Positions 23,665 through 36,300 of a DNA stretch of 64,000 nucleotides are shown in pieces. This stretch comes from Alopecurus myosuroides (Eukaryota; Streptophyta; Magnoliopsida; Poales; Poaceae): positions 173,681,642 to 173,745,641 of the forward strand of contig CM054062.1 of assembly GCA_028641055.1 (NCBI GenBank), read 5' to 3'. Position numbers and translations under genes: made by a program. Under the pieces are notes generated by a model. It was not told the origin of the DNA, ran no database searches, and saw nothing but the letters and a program-made list of their open reading frames with translations. The stretch's first letter is position 1. The number at the start of each line of letters is the position of its first letter.

Positions 23665-23669
23665 CCATC

Positions 23670-24681
23670 TGTTGAATAAATAGGCATAATTTCCACGATT
23701 AATTCCAGAATATAAATCATGATGACAGCAGCTATTAACATGTGAAACTCTAACATACTAGATGCAGCAGACAACATGAACAATAGCAGCACGATCTCTC
23801 TAAACATGTAAACAGTAGACATGTTAAACAAACATATCAGGACGCAGATTCCGTACCGTTCGTTTGTGGTAACGTTGTTGATGACAACGTTGGCGATGAC
23901 GGGTCGGAGTAGACGACGCTTGAGACGGCGGTACGCAGCACCGCCTGACTTGCTAGGCAGACGAGCCGTCGTAGAAGCAGCGAGCAGTCGCGCGAAGCGC
24001 TTCCCAAAAACCTAATTCGCCCTCTCCCGTACAGGATCACAAGGGCGACTGGTTCCGGAGACCTGCTCTCCCATTCGCCGGTGGACGCCGGCTCTCGGGA
24101 TGGAGTAGACTACGGTGGCGGCGCAAGGAACGAGGTGTGGCAAAACCTAGATTGGTTCGGTGTGTGTACAGCGCCCACGATGCGCGTCTTTTATAATGCG
24201 GTTCGGAAAACCCTAACGCGTGCGACGTGGGAGGCCCACGCCGCACATCCGAGTCGGTTGCAGCACGCGATACGGGAGCGACCCGAACCGCCTCAGCTGT
24301 GACGCGTCCGTCACGACTACGAAATCGGTTTTCCAAAACGGCAAAATAAACATAAGTATTGTCTCGGCTCGAGGCTCGATTCACGAAACGCGATCGCGAC
24401 GTGTCGTGTCGTGTCGTGTCGAGTCGAGACGAGACGAGCGAGCGGAGGAGGAGGAGGAGTGCGCGAGAGGCTCTCTTGTTCTCACTCACATACAATCCCT
24501 ACAACACTCCACCTTATAAGGTGGTGTGCAACTCCTCAAACTTCCAATGTGGGACTAAACTTCCCACTCCCACCACTCACTTGTACACATGGGCCATTTT
24601 GAGATTTCAGAATTTGCTATTGGGCTACCCACATATGGGCCCAATATTTCAGCTCACTCATTTGGGCCAAATATTCTAACA
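23670..24681 (-). repeat. 3' LTR of copia element
   Basis: 1,012 bp. It is 42 bp longer than the 5' LTR: a 20-bp segment near 24232-24251, a 7-bp duplication near 24370, and 15 bp of extra GTGTC/GAGAC units near 24400-24435. Confidence 0.95.
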
Positions 24682-25224
24682 ATCCCCCACCAGATCTCAA
24701 ATGCCCATTTGAAGATTCGCCAAACCTCGCTACTTGTTTATATACTAGTGTTTCAGCAGAGACTGTTAAGTTGAACTTCCGCCTAGAGCCTTAAGCTACA
24801 TCTATCAGCAACTTGAACAATGGACTATGCCTTGAATTGCAAGTTTTGTGCCAATAGACTTTACTCAAAGTCATAACTAGTACTTGGCTGCCAGTAGCCT
24901 ACCCCGCGGGTGGAGCATATGCGTCATACTCCGTGGTCTCTTCATGAGTTTACTAGAGATCACCCAAATCTCATAGACTGCGACGTTTACAGTCGGACTC
25001 ACATAGGTGTGTTCTTTCAAGAATGCTCTGTAGGACAGCATCTTTGCTATGAATAGCCAACATAAACACATTAAGGCATGTTGCCAACTTGCCTTACAGC
25101 TCTTTGAGAGTTATGCATCATCACTTAGAGAGGGTTTACCAAATACTCTCCTCAGTCAAACCACTAGTTTATTCTTCCCAGGTCCTAATTCACGGGATCT
25201 CCGATCACATAGGTTGGGTTACCA

Positions 25225-28200
25225 CTATGGTGTAACGCTTACGGGTCTCATACCCATCTCCCTCGATGCACTATCTATCACATTACGTGATAGTCCCTTC
25301 GTAAAGGGATCTGCCAGGTTTTTGTCTGTTTGAATATACGTAACAGTAATTACTCCGGAGTTTCTCAATTTCCTGACAGACTTCAATCGTCTTTTGACGT
25401 GTCTTGATGACTTCGCATTATCCTTAGAACTGGTCACCTTGGCAATCACGGTTTGATTGTCACAGTTCATGAGGATAGCCGGTAATGGTTTCTCAACCAC
25501 CGGCAAGTCCATCAAGAGCTCACGCAGCCATTCTGCCTCAACAGTGGCTGTATCTAAAGCAGTAAGTTCTGCTTCCATGGTTGACCTCGTCAATATGGTC
25601 TGTTTACAAGACCTCCATGACACTGCGCCACCTCCAAGAAGAAATGCATATCCACTTGTGGCGTAGAGCTCATCTACATCTGAGATCCAGTTGGAGTCAC
25701 TATATCCCTCAAGCACAGCAGGGTGCCCTGAATAATGAATCCCATAGCTCATAGTTCCATTCAGATAGCGCATGACCCTATCAAGTGCATGCCAGTGATC
25801 ATTACCCGGGTTTGACATGAATCTGCTCAATTTGCTCACAGCAAAAGAGATGTCAGGCGTCGTCGCGCTCGCAAGGTACATGAGTGAACCGATTATTTGA
25901 GAGTATCTCAATTGATCTTTCGTAATCCTCTTGTTCTTTCGAAGCGTCACGCTAGAATCATAAGGTGTTGGAGAAGGCTTGCTATCAATAAAGCCGAAAC
26001 GGCTCAAGATCTTCTCAACATAGTGTGATTGCGTCAGCGTAATCCCACTCTCATCCTTAATAAGCTTGATGTTCAGAATTACATCAGCTTCTCCCAGATC
26101 TTTCATATCAAAACACTTTGATAGAAAAGACTTGACCTCATTGATCACAATTATGCTTGTACCGAAAATCAGTATGTCGTCAACATACAAGCATAATATA
26201 ACACTATCGCCCCCACCATGGCGATAGTATACACACCTGTCAGCCTCATTAATGACAAAGCCCGCAGAAGTTAAAGTTCTGTCGAACTTCTCATGCCATT
26301 GCTTAGGTGCTTGTTTCAGTCCATACAAAGATTTTAACAATTTGCACACCTTTCTCTCTTCACCTTTTACCACAAACCCATCAGGCTGATCCATATAAAT
26401 TTCCTCTTCCAACTCTCCGTTAAGGAAAGCTGTCTTTACGTCCATTTGATGAACGATAAGACCATAGGAGGCAGCCAGGGAAAGTAGTACACGAATGGTG
26501 GTCAGTATAGCAACAGGTGAATAGGTGTCAAAGTAATCTTCGCCTTCTCGCTGAGTGTAGCCCTTGGCTACAAGCCGTGCCTTGTACTTCTCAATAGTAC
26601 CATCAGGCCTTAGCTTCTTCTTGAACACCCATTTACAGCCCACTGGCTTACAACCATAAGGTCGTTCAGATAACTCCCACGTCCCATTAGAAAGAATGGA
26701 GTCCATCTCATTATGGACAGCTTCTTTCCAGTCATCTGCATCTGGAGATGCAAATGCCTCTGCAATAGACGTAGGAGTATTGTCCACAAGGTACACAATG
26801 AAATCATCACCAAAGGATTTTTCAATCCTCTGTCTCTTACTCCGTTTAGGAGCTTCATTGTCATCCTTCTCAAGGACGTTCTCATCATGTGGTTGTTCAG
26901 TATGATCACTAGATGTACTAGATTTCGGAATTAATTCAGAAGAAAATTCAGCAAAGCTATGCATATCTTTCATAGGAAACATATTCTCAAAAAATGTTGC
27001 ATCACGAGATTCCATAATAGTATCAACATGCATATCAGGTACCTCGGATTTAACCACTAGAAATCTATAACCAATACTACGCTGAGCATAACCTAGAAAG
27101 ATACAATCCATGTTTTTGGTCCGAGTTTGCGTTTCTTTGGAATTGGAACGTTGACCTTTGCCAAGCATCCCCAAGTACGCAAATAAGAAAGTGATGGTTT
27201 TCTCCCAACCCACTCCTCATAAGGGGTTTTCTCTTTATTCTTGTTAGGAACTTTATTCAGGACATGACACGAAGTCAACAGAGCCTCCCCCCACCATGCC
27301 TTAGATAAACCAGCAGTGTCCAACATGGCGTTCACCAAGTCGGTCAGCGTGCGGTTTTTCCTCTCAGCAATTCCGTTTGATTGTGGTGAGTAGGGAGGCG
27401 TCCTATCGTGAATAATACCGTGTTCCTCACAGAATTCATCAAATACTTTAGAGAAATACTCTCCACCACGATCCGACCTAAAACGCTTGATCTTTCTCTC
27501 TAATTGATTTTCAACTTCAGCCTTATAGATTTTAAAGTAGTCTAAAGCCTCATCTTTAGTTTGCAACAAATAAACATAGCAGAATCTAGTAGCATCATCA
27601 ATGAGTGTCATGAAATATCTCTTTCCACCTTTTGTCAACACACCATTCATCTCGCATAGATCAGAATGTATGAGTTCTAGAGGTGCCAAGTGTCTCTCCT
27701 CAGCTGCCGTGTGAGGCTTCCGAGGTTGCTTAGATTGCACACAACTATGGCACTTAGAACCTTTGGCAATGGTGAAATTCGGAATTAAACTTAAACTGGA
27801 TAGCCGCGACAGTAAACCAAAATTAACATGACATAAACGAGAGTGCCAAACACTAGCATCTGAATCAACATTGCCACAAATATGGTTTACTGACTTATTG
27901 CAAAATTCGGAAAGAGAAAAGCGGAACAAGCCTCCGCACTCATAGCCTTTACCAATAAATTGTCCAAATCTCGACACAACTACTTTATTGGACTCAAAAA
28001 CTACTTTAAACCCATCTCTGCAAAGAAGGGAGCCGCTGACGAGATTCTTATTCATAGTAGGGACATGCTGCACGTTCCTCAGCTGCACGATCTTCCCCGA
28101 AGTAAACTTCAGATCTACCGTGCCAACACCACGAACAGAAGCATGTGACCCATTCCCCATTAGGACGGAGGAATCCCGTGCGACCTGATAAGAAGTGAAC

Positions 28201-29162
28201 ATAGAGATGTCAGCACACACATGAACATTAGCACCCGTATCAATCCACCAACATTGAGATTGAAGAACTGAAAGTACCATCGGTATATTACCGTACCCAT
28301 CAGTGTTGCTAGCGGTCACCACGTTGACATTCTTGGAGCCTTTCTGCCCTTTCTTGTCTGCACGGTCTGGGCAGTCCACAGAAAAGTGGCCGAGCGCTCC
28401 ACACGTAAAGCACTCGAGCCCAGCTTTGTTCAGCACCTTCTTCTTCTTCTTATTCTTAAAGGCAGTAGTGTTCACAGGGCCATTGAACTGGGGCTTATAG
28501 TTCCCTTTGTTCTTGCTGTTATTCTTGACGTGATGATTTTTCTGCACCATATTGGCACTAGACTGCAAATCACCACCTCTCTCAGTTGTGTCCTTTGCCC
28601 GAGTTTTCTCCTCAACATCAAGAGACGCTATCAGATTTTCAACTGATATCTCCTGTCTCTTATGTTTGAGAGATGTGGCGAAACTCCTCCATGAAGAAGG
28701 CAGTTTTGCAATAATGCATCCAGCCACAAACTTATCAGGAATCACACACTTGAGCAGATCAAGCTCCTTCGCAATGCACTGTATCTCATGAGCCTGTTCG
28801 ACTACAGAACGGTTATTCACCGTCTTGTAGTCGTTAAACCTCTCCATGATATACGGCTCACTGCCAGCATCGGACGCACTGAATTTAGTGTTCAGTGCAT
28901 CCCAGAGCTCCTTAGCGTCTTCGATGTGCATATACACATCGCACAGACGTCCCCCCAGGACACTCAGAATACAGCCTCTGAAATTTTTATTGGCTTCCTT
29001 GAACTTATTCTGAACCTCGTCAGAAGCTCCTTCAGGAAGGCCACTCATAACAATGTCCCACACTTTCATGGACTGGAGCCACAGTTGGCTTCTCAGTTGC
29101 CATCTCTTAAAGGTGGTACCATTGAACCTATCCGGTTTCATCGAATCACTTAAGTGGGCCAT
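25225..29162 (-). pseudogene. gag-pol: copia Gag-Pol polyprotein, one frameshift
   Basis: The start ATG at 29160-29162 opens MAHLSDSMKPDRFNG, a copia gag; upstream frame lies in the LTR. Order: gag; zinc knuckle CFTCGALGHFSVDC (about residue 250); protease WWIDTGANVHVC (about 310); integrase with HSRLCHVNFG...CHSCVQ finger, HSDLC, RSDRGGEY and NGIAERKNR (about 440-600); RT with WVFKKKLRPDGT, QMDVKTAFLNGELEEEIYM and YVDDIL (near 26180); RNase H with YSDSNW and TRSTMEAELTAL; stop at 25225-25227. The frame is open except for one 1-base shift near 27108-27120 (after KKRKLGPKT), between integrase and RT. The whole frame would be about 1,310 residues. Encodes its own copying and insertion enzymes, but is inactive as written unless the shift is a sequence error. 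Confidence 0.95.
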
Positions 29163-29201
29163 AGTCAGTTCAGGAAATTGCCTACAATTAGGTTTTTGGA
29201 T

Positions 29202-30171
29202 TGTTGAATAAATAGGCATAATTTCCACGATTAATTCCAGAATATAAATCATGATGACAGCAGCTATTAACATGTGAAACTCTAACATACTAGATGCAGC
29301 AGACAACATGAACAATAGCAGCACGATCTCTCTAAACATGTAAACAGTAGACATGTTAAACAAACAGATCAGGACGCAGATTCCGTACCGTTCGTTTGTG
29401 GTAACGTTGTTGATGACAACGTTGGCGATGACGGGTCGGAGTAGACGACGCTTGAGACGGCGGTACGCAGCACCGCCTGACTTGCTAGGCAGACGAGCCG
29501 TCGTAGAAGCAGCGAGCAGTCGCGCGAAGCGCTTCCCAAAAACCTAATTCGCCCTCTCCCGTACAGGATCACAAGGGCGACTGGTTCCGGAGACCTGCTC
29601 TCCCGTTCGCCGGTGGACGCCGGCTCTCGGGATGGAGTAGACTACGGTGGCGGCGCAAGGAACGAGGTGCGGCAAAACCTAGATTGGTTCGGTGTGTGTA
29701 CAGCGCCCACGATGCGCGTCTTTTATAATGCGGTTCGGAAAACCCTAACGCGTGCGACGTGGGAGTCGGTTGCAGCACGCGATACGGGAGCGACCCGAAC
29801 CGCCTCAGCTGTGACGCGTCCGTCACGACTACGAAATCGGTTTTCCAAAACAGCAAAATAAACATAAGTATTGTCTCGGCTCGATTCACGAAACGCGATC
29901 GCGACGTGTCGTGTCGAGTCGAGACGAGCGAGCGGGGGAGGAGGAGGAGTGCGCGAGAGGCTCTCTTGTTCTCACTCACATACAATCCCTACAACACTCC
30001 ACCTTATAAGGTGGTGTGCAACTCCTCAAACTTCCAATGTGGGACTAAACTTCCCACTCCCACCACTCACTTGTACACATGGGCCATTTTGAGATTTCAG
30101 AATTTGCTATTGGGCTACCCACATATGGGGCCAATATTTCAGCTCACTCATTTCGGCCAAATATTCTAACA
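29202..30171 (-). repeat. 5' LTR of copia element
   Basis: 970 bp, same ends as the 3' LTR. Directly followed (minus strand) by ATCCAAAAACCTAATTG and only about 40 bases of leader before the Gag ATG. Confidence 0.95.
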
Positions 30172-30181
30172 CCATCAACTC

Positions 30182-30243
30182 CAACGATGAGTACGTACAA
30201 GAAGCGTGTGGTCAACGATGAGTACGTACAAGAAGCGTGTGGT
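30182..30243. repeat. 31-bp tandem duplication
   Basis: Two identical units starting CAACGATGAGTACGTACAAG, at 30182-30212 and 30213-30243, beside the copia insertion site. Confidence 0.95.
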
Positions 30244-31515
30244 CCCCGATAGAGCTGAGAGGTAGGGTCGACTAGAATGGGCCCCGTCGGAAGAGGCTGC
30301 CGTCAACCGGGACTCAGCGGCACATGCGGTTGTTCCGGCGGCGAAATGCAGATCGAGCGTCATCCCGATTCCCACACGACCTAGCTGGAGTAGCTAGCTG
30401 TTGAGAGGCCGGGGCATTACCCCATTTCTAAAAAATAAACTGTTCGACCCCTTAGTTTTCCTTCTTCCTCTGCCATACCCACGGCCCGCCCGTCGCACGG
30501 CCCCTCCTCGTTAAGCTGTGTGCAACGTTGTGTGACCAGGGTGTTTTCTCATGTGACGAGGCCTTTACAATTGACGACATGGGTGTGTTGTGTACGTGTT
30601 CATGCAGGGGGGGTCACCGACGCGCGCGCTAACCGTGTGCCAGATCGCTAGCCTTTATGAGCATGGCTTTCGGTCGCCAGGCCGGCCGGTTAGAGACAAG
30701 ACAAGTTGTCACGCTGTTTGCAAAGTTTCGGATCGAGTAGACACAAGGCCGGTGCTTTGCTTTGGTCTGCTCCAGCCAGCCGTGAGCTCAAACGTGCAAT
30801 ATACTTACTCTGCGTACAATAGTTTGAGTTCACGCTTATGTCTTATGTGCCCGAGTGTTAAATTTTGTTCAACTGCTGCTGCGGCTGCCTCTCGGCAAGA
30901 TCTTTTCTTTCACGGACGCGGTATGGTTGTTTAACAATGGAAGCATTATAGAGAAGAACGGAAGCTTGTGGAAGGGTGAGCACGGAGAAAGAAGTGTGGG
31001 GGCAAGCTACGAAACATAACAAAGTCTAGATGATAAGAGAAGGTGCATGCTCGGTGCACATGGGTAAGCTGCGAGATCTGAAGCCGGGAGTCATTGGTTT
31101 GTAGCGGTTCCAGTGTGGGAACCATACAATACCACGGGACAGGACACTGGACACCATGAATGCATAAACCTGAGATATCTACGTGATAGGAATAAGAGTA
31201 ACTTGCATGGTTTGCCTTCTCCATGAGAGGCAGGCGAGGGAGTGTCAGAGGAAGTAGTGGAGTTTAGTACGAGTACATTGCATGCTGCTCCCTGTTACTT
31301 CAAAATCTGATCCTCTCCCAATCATGGCATTGCCCATTTGCCATGTTGCACGGACGATGATTGCAGCAGTTCCAATGCTCTGCTTTTGCTTTGTACTGTA
31401 GCAGAGAATATGCCAACCTTGGTTTTACCAGATAGAGTTTTTTTTATAAATGAATGTCGTAACAGCTGGCAGTCAGTATGCTCTGCTTTTTTTTTTTGAA
31501 TTTATATGTACAGAC
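30244..31515. other. Intergenic, no gene supported
   Basis: Moderately GC-rich; short open frames are present on both strands but none has a recognisable domain or codon pattern. Confidence 0.45.
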
Positions 31516-31518
31516 TAA

Positions 31519-31833
31519 GGGTTCCTTTGATTCATACGACAGGAAACGTATAGGAATAGGAAACTTGTAGAATTGGAATGTCATGTCAGTGAATCTTATG
31601 GGGAGAGCAATTTCTTTTATTGTGGTGAAGGAAATTTTCATGAGGTTGGACCTCATGTTATTTTCTTATGGGATTTGTACTACAAAATTCTTACGGTACA
31701 AAACCTATGAATCAAACAACGCAATTTTTCTATAGGATACAAACCTATGAATTAAACAAATTCTATAGGAAATTTTCCTACAGGATTCAATCCTACAAAA
31801 TCCCTATGCTATTCCTTTGAATCAAAGGGGCCC
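31519..31833. mobile_element. Tourist/Harbinger-like MITE
   Basis: 315 bp. Ends GGGTTCCTTTGATTCATA and GAATCAAAGGGGCCC are imperfect inverted repeats, with TAA on both sides (31516-31518, 31834-31836), the usual PIF/Harbinger target. The interior is AT-rich with TATAGGA and TCCTATA motifs and no ORF. Confidence 0.8.
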
Positions 31834-31909
31834 TAATTAATGTTATGTAAATTCTCTTGCGTATACAGAGAGTTCAAATTTTGGAGGACCTTACTTAGGT
31901 ACGTACGTA

Positions 31910-32010
31910 CTCACCCCGTTCTAAAATAGATGACTTCCATTTTTCCAAAATATGTCTACATACATTCATGTATGGACAAATGAAAGTCATTTATTTTAGA
32001 ACGGAGGGAT
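31910..32010. mobile_element. Stowaway-like MITE
   Basis: 101 bp between TA dinucleotides. Inverted ends (CCCGTTCTAAAATA / TATTTTAGAACGGAGGG) with an internal hairpin around GACTTCCATT / AATGAAAGTC. Typical Tc1/mariner-type MITE. Confidence 0.8.
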
Positions 32011-32710
32011 TAATATATACATGATGGTATCTAAGAAGCTAAGATGTGACACCAACTGCAAGCAAAGCAGAGTGCAGCGAGCATCCAATGTGGAAATAAT
32101 TAGGTGGACGCAAGGTTGCATGCAACTTGGCATCGTCCGGTTGGAGTCACAAGGAGGCTTCATGGCTGATGCCTGATGGCTCCTACTAGGCCACATGCAT
32201 TCTCCGGTTGCTTTCACGCCGTACAATCCCTGCCGCTTCCTCGGCGAGGTGAGATGAATCATGACGCGAAACATGGGAACCAGTACTAACCTGCGACGGC
32301 CCGTGCCGCCGTGCGACCTTCTCTGTAGCTCACAGCGACCGGCGGCCGGCGAGCGTCAGAGCGTGACCGACCGACCTCACACGTTCTCTCTTGTCGTCGG
32401 CGTGCCGCGCCAGGTGCCAACCCGTTTGCTTGTCTCGGAGCTAATTTAAGACCCGTGTGCCTAGACCGCCGTCGTCGACTCATGGGCACGTGCCACAAAC
32501 CGACTCCCGCAGGCGACTTCCACAAGCGGTACGCCGGGCGGCGATGAGGGCTCACGGTGGCAGCCGCGCCGGTGACAAGAAAATGGCTCATTTTTTTTTG
32601 GCCTGACGAGCGAGGGACTTGCGACGATCAGATTCCCAGTGTGTCTCTCGACAAAGCCGACAACCACGTTCGATTTAGAATCGTCCTAGGGGTAAAGAAC
32701 GCCAGAAAGT

Positions 32711-32829
32711 AGTCCCTCCGTGAGCAAAACGAGTGAACATAAAAACTAAAATATGGCTAGATACATGTGAATCATGCAAATTAGATAAACACTAAAACAT
32801 CTTCATATTTCTTTCGAAACGGAGGAAGT
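32711..32829. mobile_element. Stowaway-like MITE remnant
   Basis: GTCCCTCCGTGAGCAAA at the left and TTTCGAAACGGAGGAAG at the right form weak inverted ends over about 119 bp. The interior is degenerate. Confidence 0.55.
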
Positions 32830-32933
32830 GTATGGTCAAACTGGAGCTTTTAAGTGTCAACTGAAATTGATATAATAGTAGAATGAAGTGCAAACAATAG
32901 GATGAACGCAAGCGTGCAAGTGTAGAAAATTAC

Positions 32934-33031
32934 ACTTTCTGAGCAAAGTTGAAAGAAAGCTGCATTTGCTAGTTCAAAAAATACTTTCTGAGCAAAGTTG
33001 AAAGAAAGCTGCATTTGCTAGTTCAAAAATT
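32934..33031. repeat. 49-bp tandem duplication
   Basis: Two virtually identical units starting ACTTTCTGAGCAAAGTTGAA (32934-32982 and 32983-33031), in the region downstream of the protease gene. Confidence 0.95.
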
Positions 33032-33194
33032 GAAGCGCACACGGGCACTGCAAAACACTATACTACTCCTTACCAACAAAAGAACACATTCTGTATCTGT
33101 TTGACATCGAATGGATGATACCCTCAGTTCACAAGCTGCAGATCAATTAATGCAATGTTTGGCAATGTGGTGGGTTTTCTGTAGAGGATTGTTT

Positions 33195-33297
33195 GTGTAT
33201 CAACCAGCTACGGTGGACGGGTGCTCTTGTCTTGCAGCCTCAGCAATGTCATCTATAGAAAATGATAGCTCGCCATCTGAGCTTTAGAGATGACCCA
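33195..33297 (-). pseudogene. Diverged partial copy of the last nardilysin exon
   Basis: On the minus strand GACATTGCTGAGGCTGCAAG, preceded by CATCTCTAAAGCTCAGATGG, parallels exon 19 (GATATTGCTGAGGCTGCCAAG preceded by CATCTCCAAAGCG) about 190 bases upstream, and similarity continues through CAAGAGCA to the Trp-Thr-Ala-Val part of the exon. It contains small indels and lies after the stop codon, so it would be 3' UTR or downstream sequence. Confidence 0.75.
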
Positions 33298-33332
33298 ATG
33301 TAGGCATGGTATCAAATAGAATTCCCCTTCCC

Positions 33333-36300
33333 TCAACAGAGGCTTGGATAAAATTGAGAGGAAGCCTTCAAGGATTCAACATCATCAACTGCTGTCCATG
33401 ACTGCTCTTGTAGCTTGGCAGCCTCAGCAATATCCGAGTTGCAACCATACACATGGATTGCCAACCGTCTACGCTTTGGAGATGATGAACTTATGTACGT
33501 ATTGTACCAACTGATGACGTCCTCCTTCCCAACTGTCCTTAGCTCTTCAGCTTCCAGTTTTGACATATCAAACATATACCTATAATTGGATTTCCATAAC
33601 AAGAGACTATATTAGGGACGAAAGGGTACATCAAGCACTAATGAAGTCCATCCATTGTCGGCTTACATACATATAACACAAGTCCCAGGTGATGCATACC
33701 AATTAATTTGAACTAGTAAAGGTTCTATCTTTGAAAACCAGATGATTTAGGCACATGGTGTTTCTTTCTCCCAAGTGACCAAAGTTACAATCAATTCTGC
33801 AGAACATGAGGCGTTTGCACTGTTTTTTTATAAGCAGTCTCCGTCATCCTACCGAGGGGGAGAGAAGTGAGACATGCAGAAACACTGATGTACCAAAGCT
33901 TAGCCAGAAAATTAGCAAGTACTGGTCATTTCCAACCTGTTCCCGGTAAGTTGCTGGCCTGCAGCCTTATGGCGGTTTTGTCAGCACTGCGCTGCGAGCA
34001 TATGCCCGGACAAAGGCTACGAAGCAGTTGGCCTGGACAATTTCTCAGAACTGAATTGGTTAAAAAACAAATTCGGTTTTCAAAGCTTGGTGCTACCTAG
34101 ACCTGTGCATCCCTGGGGTATGCTGATTTGGCTCAAATCCAAACAAATTCAGAAAACTAAATGGGTTCGATGACGCTGCTCTTGGTCAACTAGGGGTACT
34201 TAGCCTCTCCAACAGGGAATTCTACCTGAAGTTTGCCATGTTGCTGCTCAACCTGCAGCAGCCGCTGCAGGCGTATCTCTGCTACCATGGCTGTCTCGCT
34301 GCACATACCACTCAACGTCCAAGCAGACCACAAAGCTGGATATGCGAGGCAGAGCTCATCGTTACCACGTGTAGATGATGGTGGAGACGGTACACCACCA
34401 TGCCACATAGCATCCCACGACAGCAAACAGCAACCCAGCGACCTCCACAAATAAGCAGGGCTGGCAAGGAGGCAGCAGCAGATCAAGGTCCTGACGCCAG
34501 AGATAAAGGCAAACGCAAGCTGGTCATAGGTGGTTGACCGCAAGGTTCAAAAAAGCGCTAGGCGTTAATTCCTAGTTTTGCCTCTGACCGGTGCTTATCT
34601 CGCCTAAGCGCATACATAGCACGATTAGGTGCTATGCATTTTGTTGTCGCCTAGCACCAGCACGCCTAGGCATGCCTTTTTGACCATACCTCAATTCGTC
34701 AGCCCCTATGTGCAGCATCCAGTCATCCCGGAGCCTCAGCTGCACCACCATGTCAGGCCTCTACGCCAGGGATTGACTGGCATGAAACTGCAAGCCTCGA
34801 TGTGGTGCCCCAAACTTGGATTAGGATCATCCATGGTGCGACGAGATACATGACTTACTTCATGGACACACACCACATCATTCATGGCACGTAGGATGGT
34901 GAAGATGTGCTCGCTATGGAGCGCTCTACGTACTATTGGCACGGCAAAAGTGAAATAGGATGGATTCCACAGTTTATACATAACCAGACAAATATGTAGA
35001 ACGGGTTTAGTTGTGTTATGGTTAAGCGGTCAGATCCAATCAACGAACACCCCTAGTCTTGACCTTAAATGATTTAGCCTTGGGTACATACTATTTACTT
35101 TGTTGCACACAAGTTCCAAATGATCCAGAGCTGCACTTGAAGCAAGAAAGAAGTTGTACCTTTTGTCGACAATCTGTGACCAGTAATCACCAGTTTGATA
35201 GCTGAGGGAAGGATCCTTTTCGAGTTTGTCAGCTATTAGCCCACTCTTGTGGTGCTCAAAAGTCTCCTCCTCAAGCCCATCCTTCAAACAGCACAGGTAT
35301 TGACCAAAAGTAAGAAACTAATATTGAAGTTACAGTTAATTGACTTTTCAGCTTTCATAAATTAGAAAATCTGTCCTCAAAACACAATAAAAAATACAGC
35401 GATATGTGAATACAAACATTCCATAACTAACTTAATGTTCTGAGAATTCAAGTAAGACGAAATCAAGGAAAAATCTGTGAAAAATAAAATAGCATTCCAC
35501 AAGCTTAAGATATTTTTTGTTTTCGCCAATTGCGTGAACAGTGGAGAAATATCGATATCAGAGATAACAGTTTGTACATGGGATTGCCATATTAAATATA
35601 AACATGCATATATAAGACATTTCATTTGAGTGAAGACATGGATACATGATTACAAAAAAGGATATACCAAAAAATCATACTTTGTTAAGATTGCATAAAG
35701 TCAGACAAAGTTCATTTTGAAATATATTATGAAGAAACATCTCAAAGCCTATTTGTCTAGGCATTATTGCTTAGAGTAAAGGTAAAATGTCAACAAATAC
35801 TAATGAAAACAAGAGTGCACGATTTCCATGGGTCAGAGATAATCATCATTATGCTGTTACAAAAATTATGCATGTAGCATGTCATCAACATATTACAATG
35901 TCCTCTAAAATCTTAGTAGTTAGATAAATATGTTAATTAACCTACATTTCCTACCAGGTGCAAAAGTATAAGTAGTCTAAAACATTGAAGGGATAACGCA
36001 GAAATGTGTAGTATAAATGCATACCAGCAAAGCAGACACACCATCAATGAAGTTATCAATCCGGCTTTGCAGGTAAACAGGGCTATACTTAGAGGACATA
36101 ACTCGGAAACAATACGCCAACAGACGGTATGTCATCCGTGGACTAGAGTCCACAGTATAACCAAGCTGCTCCTTTGTTCTATCATTGGAATACCAAGGAA
36201 ATCAATTAGCAAAGTTGTCACAGAATATATATATATAACAAAGAGTAAAGTCTGTTTTAAACCTTGAACTTATATTGGTAGTCTTAATTAAACCTTAAAC

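Larger units (their letters stand above)
23670..30171 (-). mobile_element. Complete Ty1/copia retrotransposon
   Basis: Two LTRs (23670-24681 and 29202-30171) begin TGTTAGAATATTTGG and end TTCAACA on the minus strand. A perfect 5-bp duplication CCATC flanks the element (23665-23669 and 30172-30176). The purine tract GGTGGGGGAT abuts the 3' LTR at 24682. The single coding frame (gag, protease, integrase, RT, RNase H, the copia order) fills the inside. By eye the LTRs differ at only about seven bases plus three indel sites, so the insertion is recent. No canonical initiator-Met PBS (TGGTATCAGAGC) follows the 5' LTR. Confidence 0.97.

Noticed and set aside
30590..30934. 114-residue open frame
   Set aside because: No domain, no homologous look, no splice context; length is compatible with chance in moderately GC-rich DNA.
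32286..32667. Overlapping open frames on both strands
   Set aside because: GC-rich stretch between MITEs; Arg/Ala-rich composition with no motif, probably chance.
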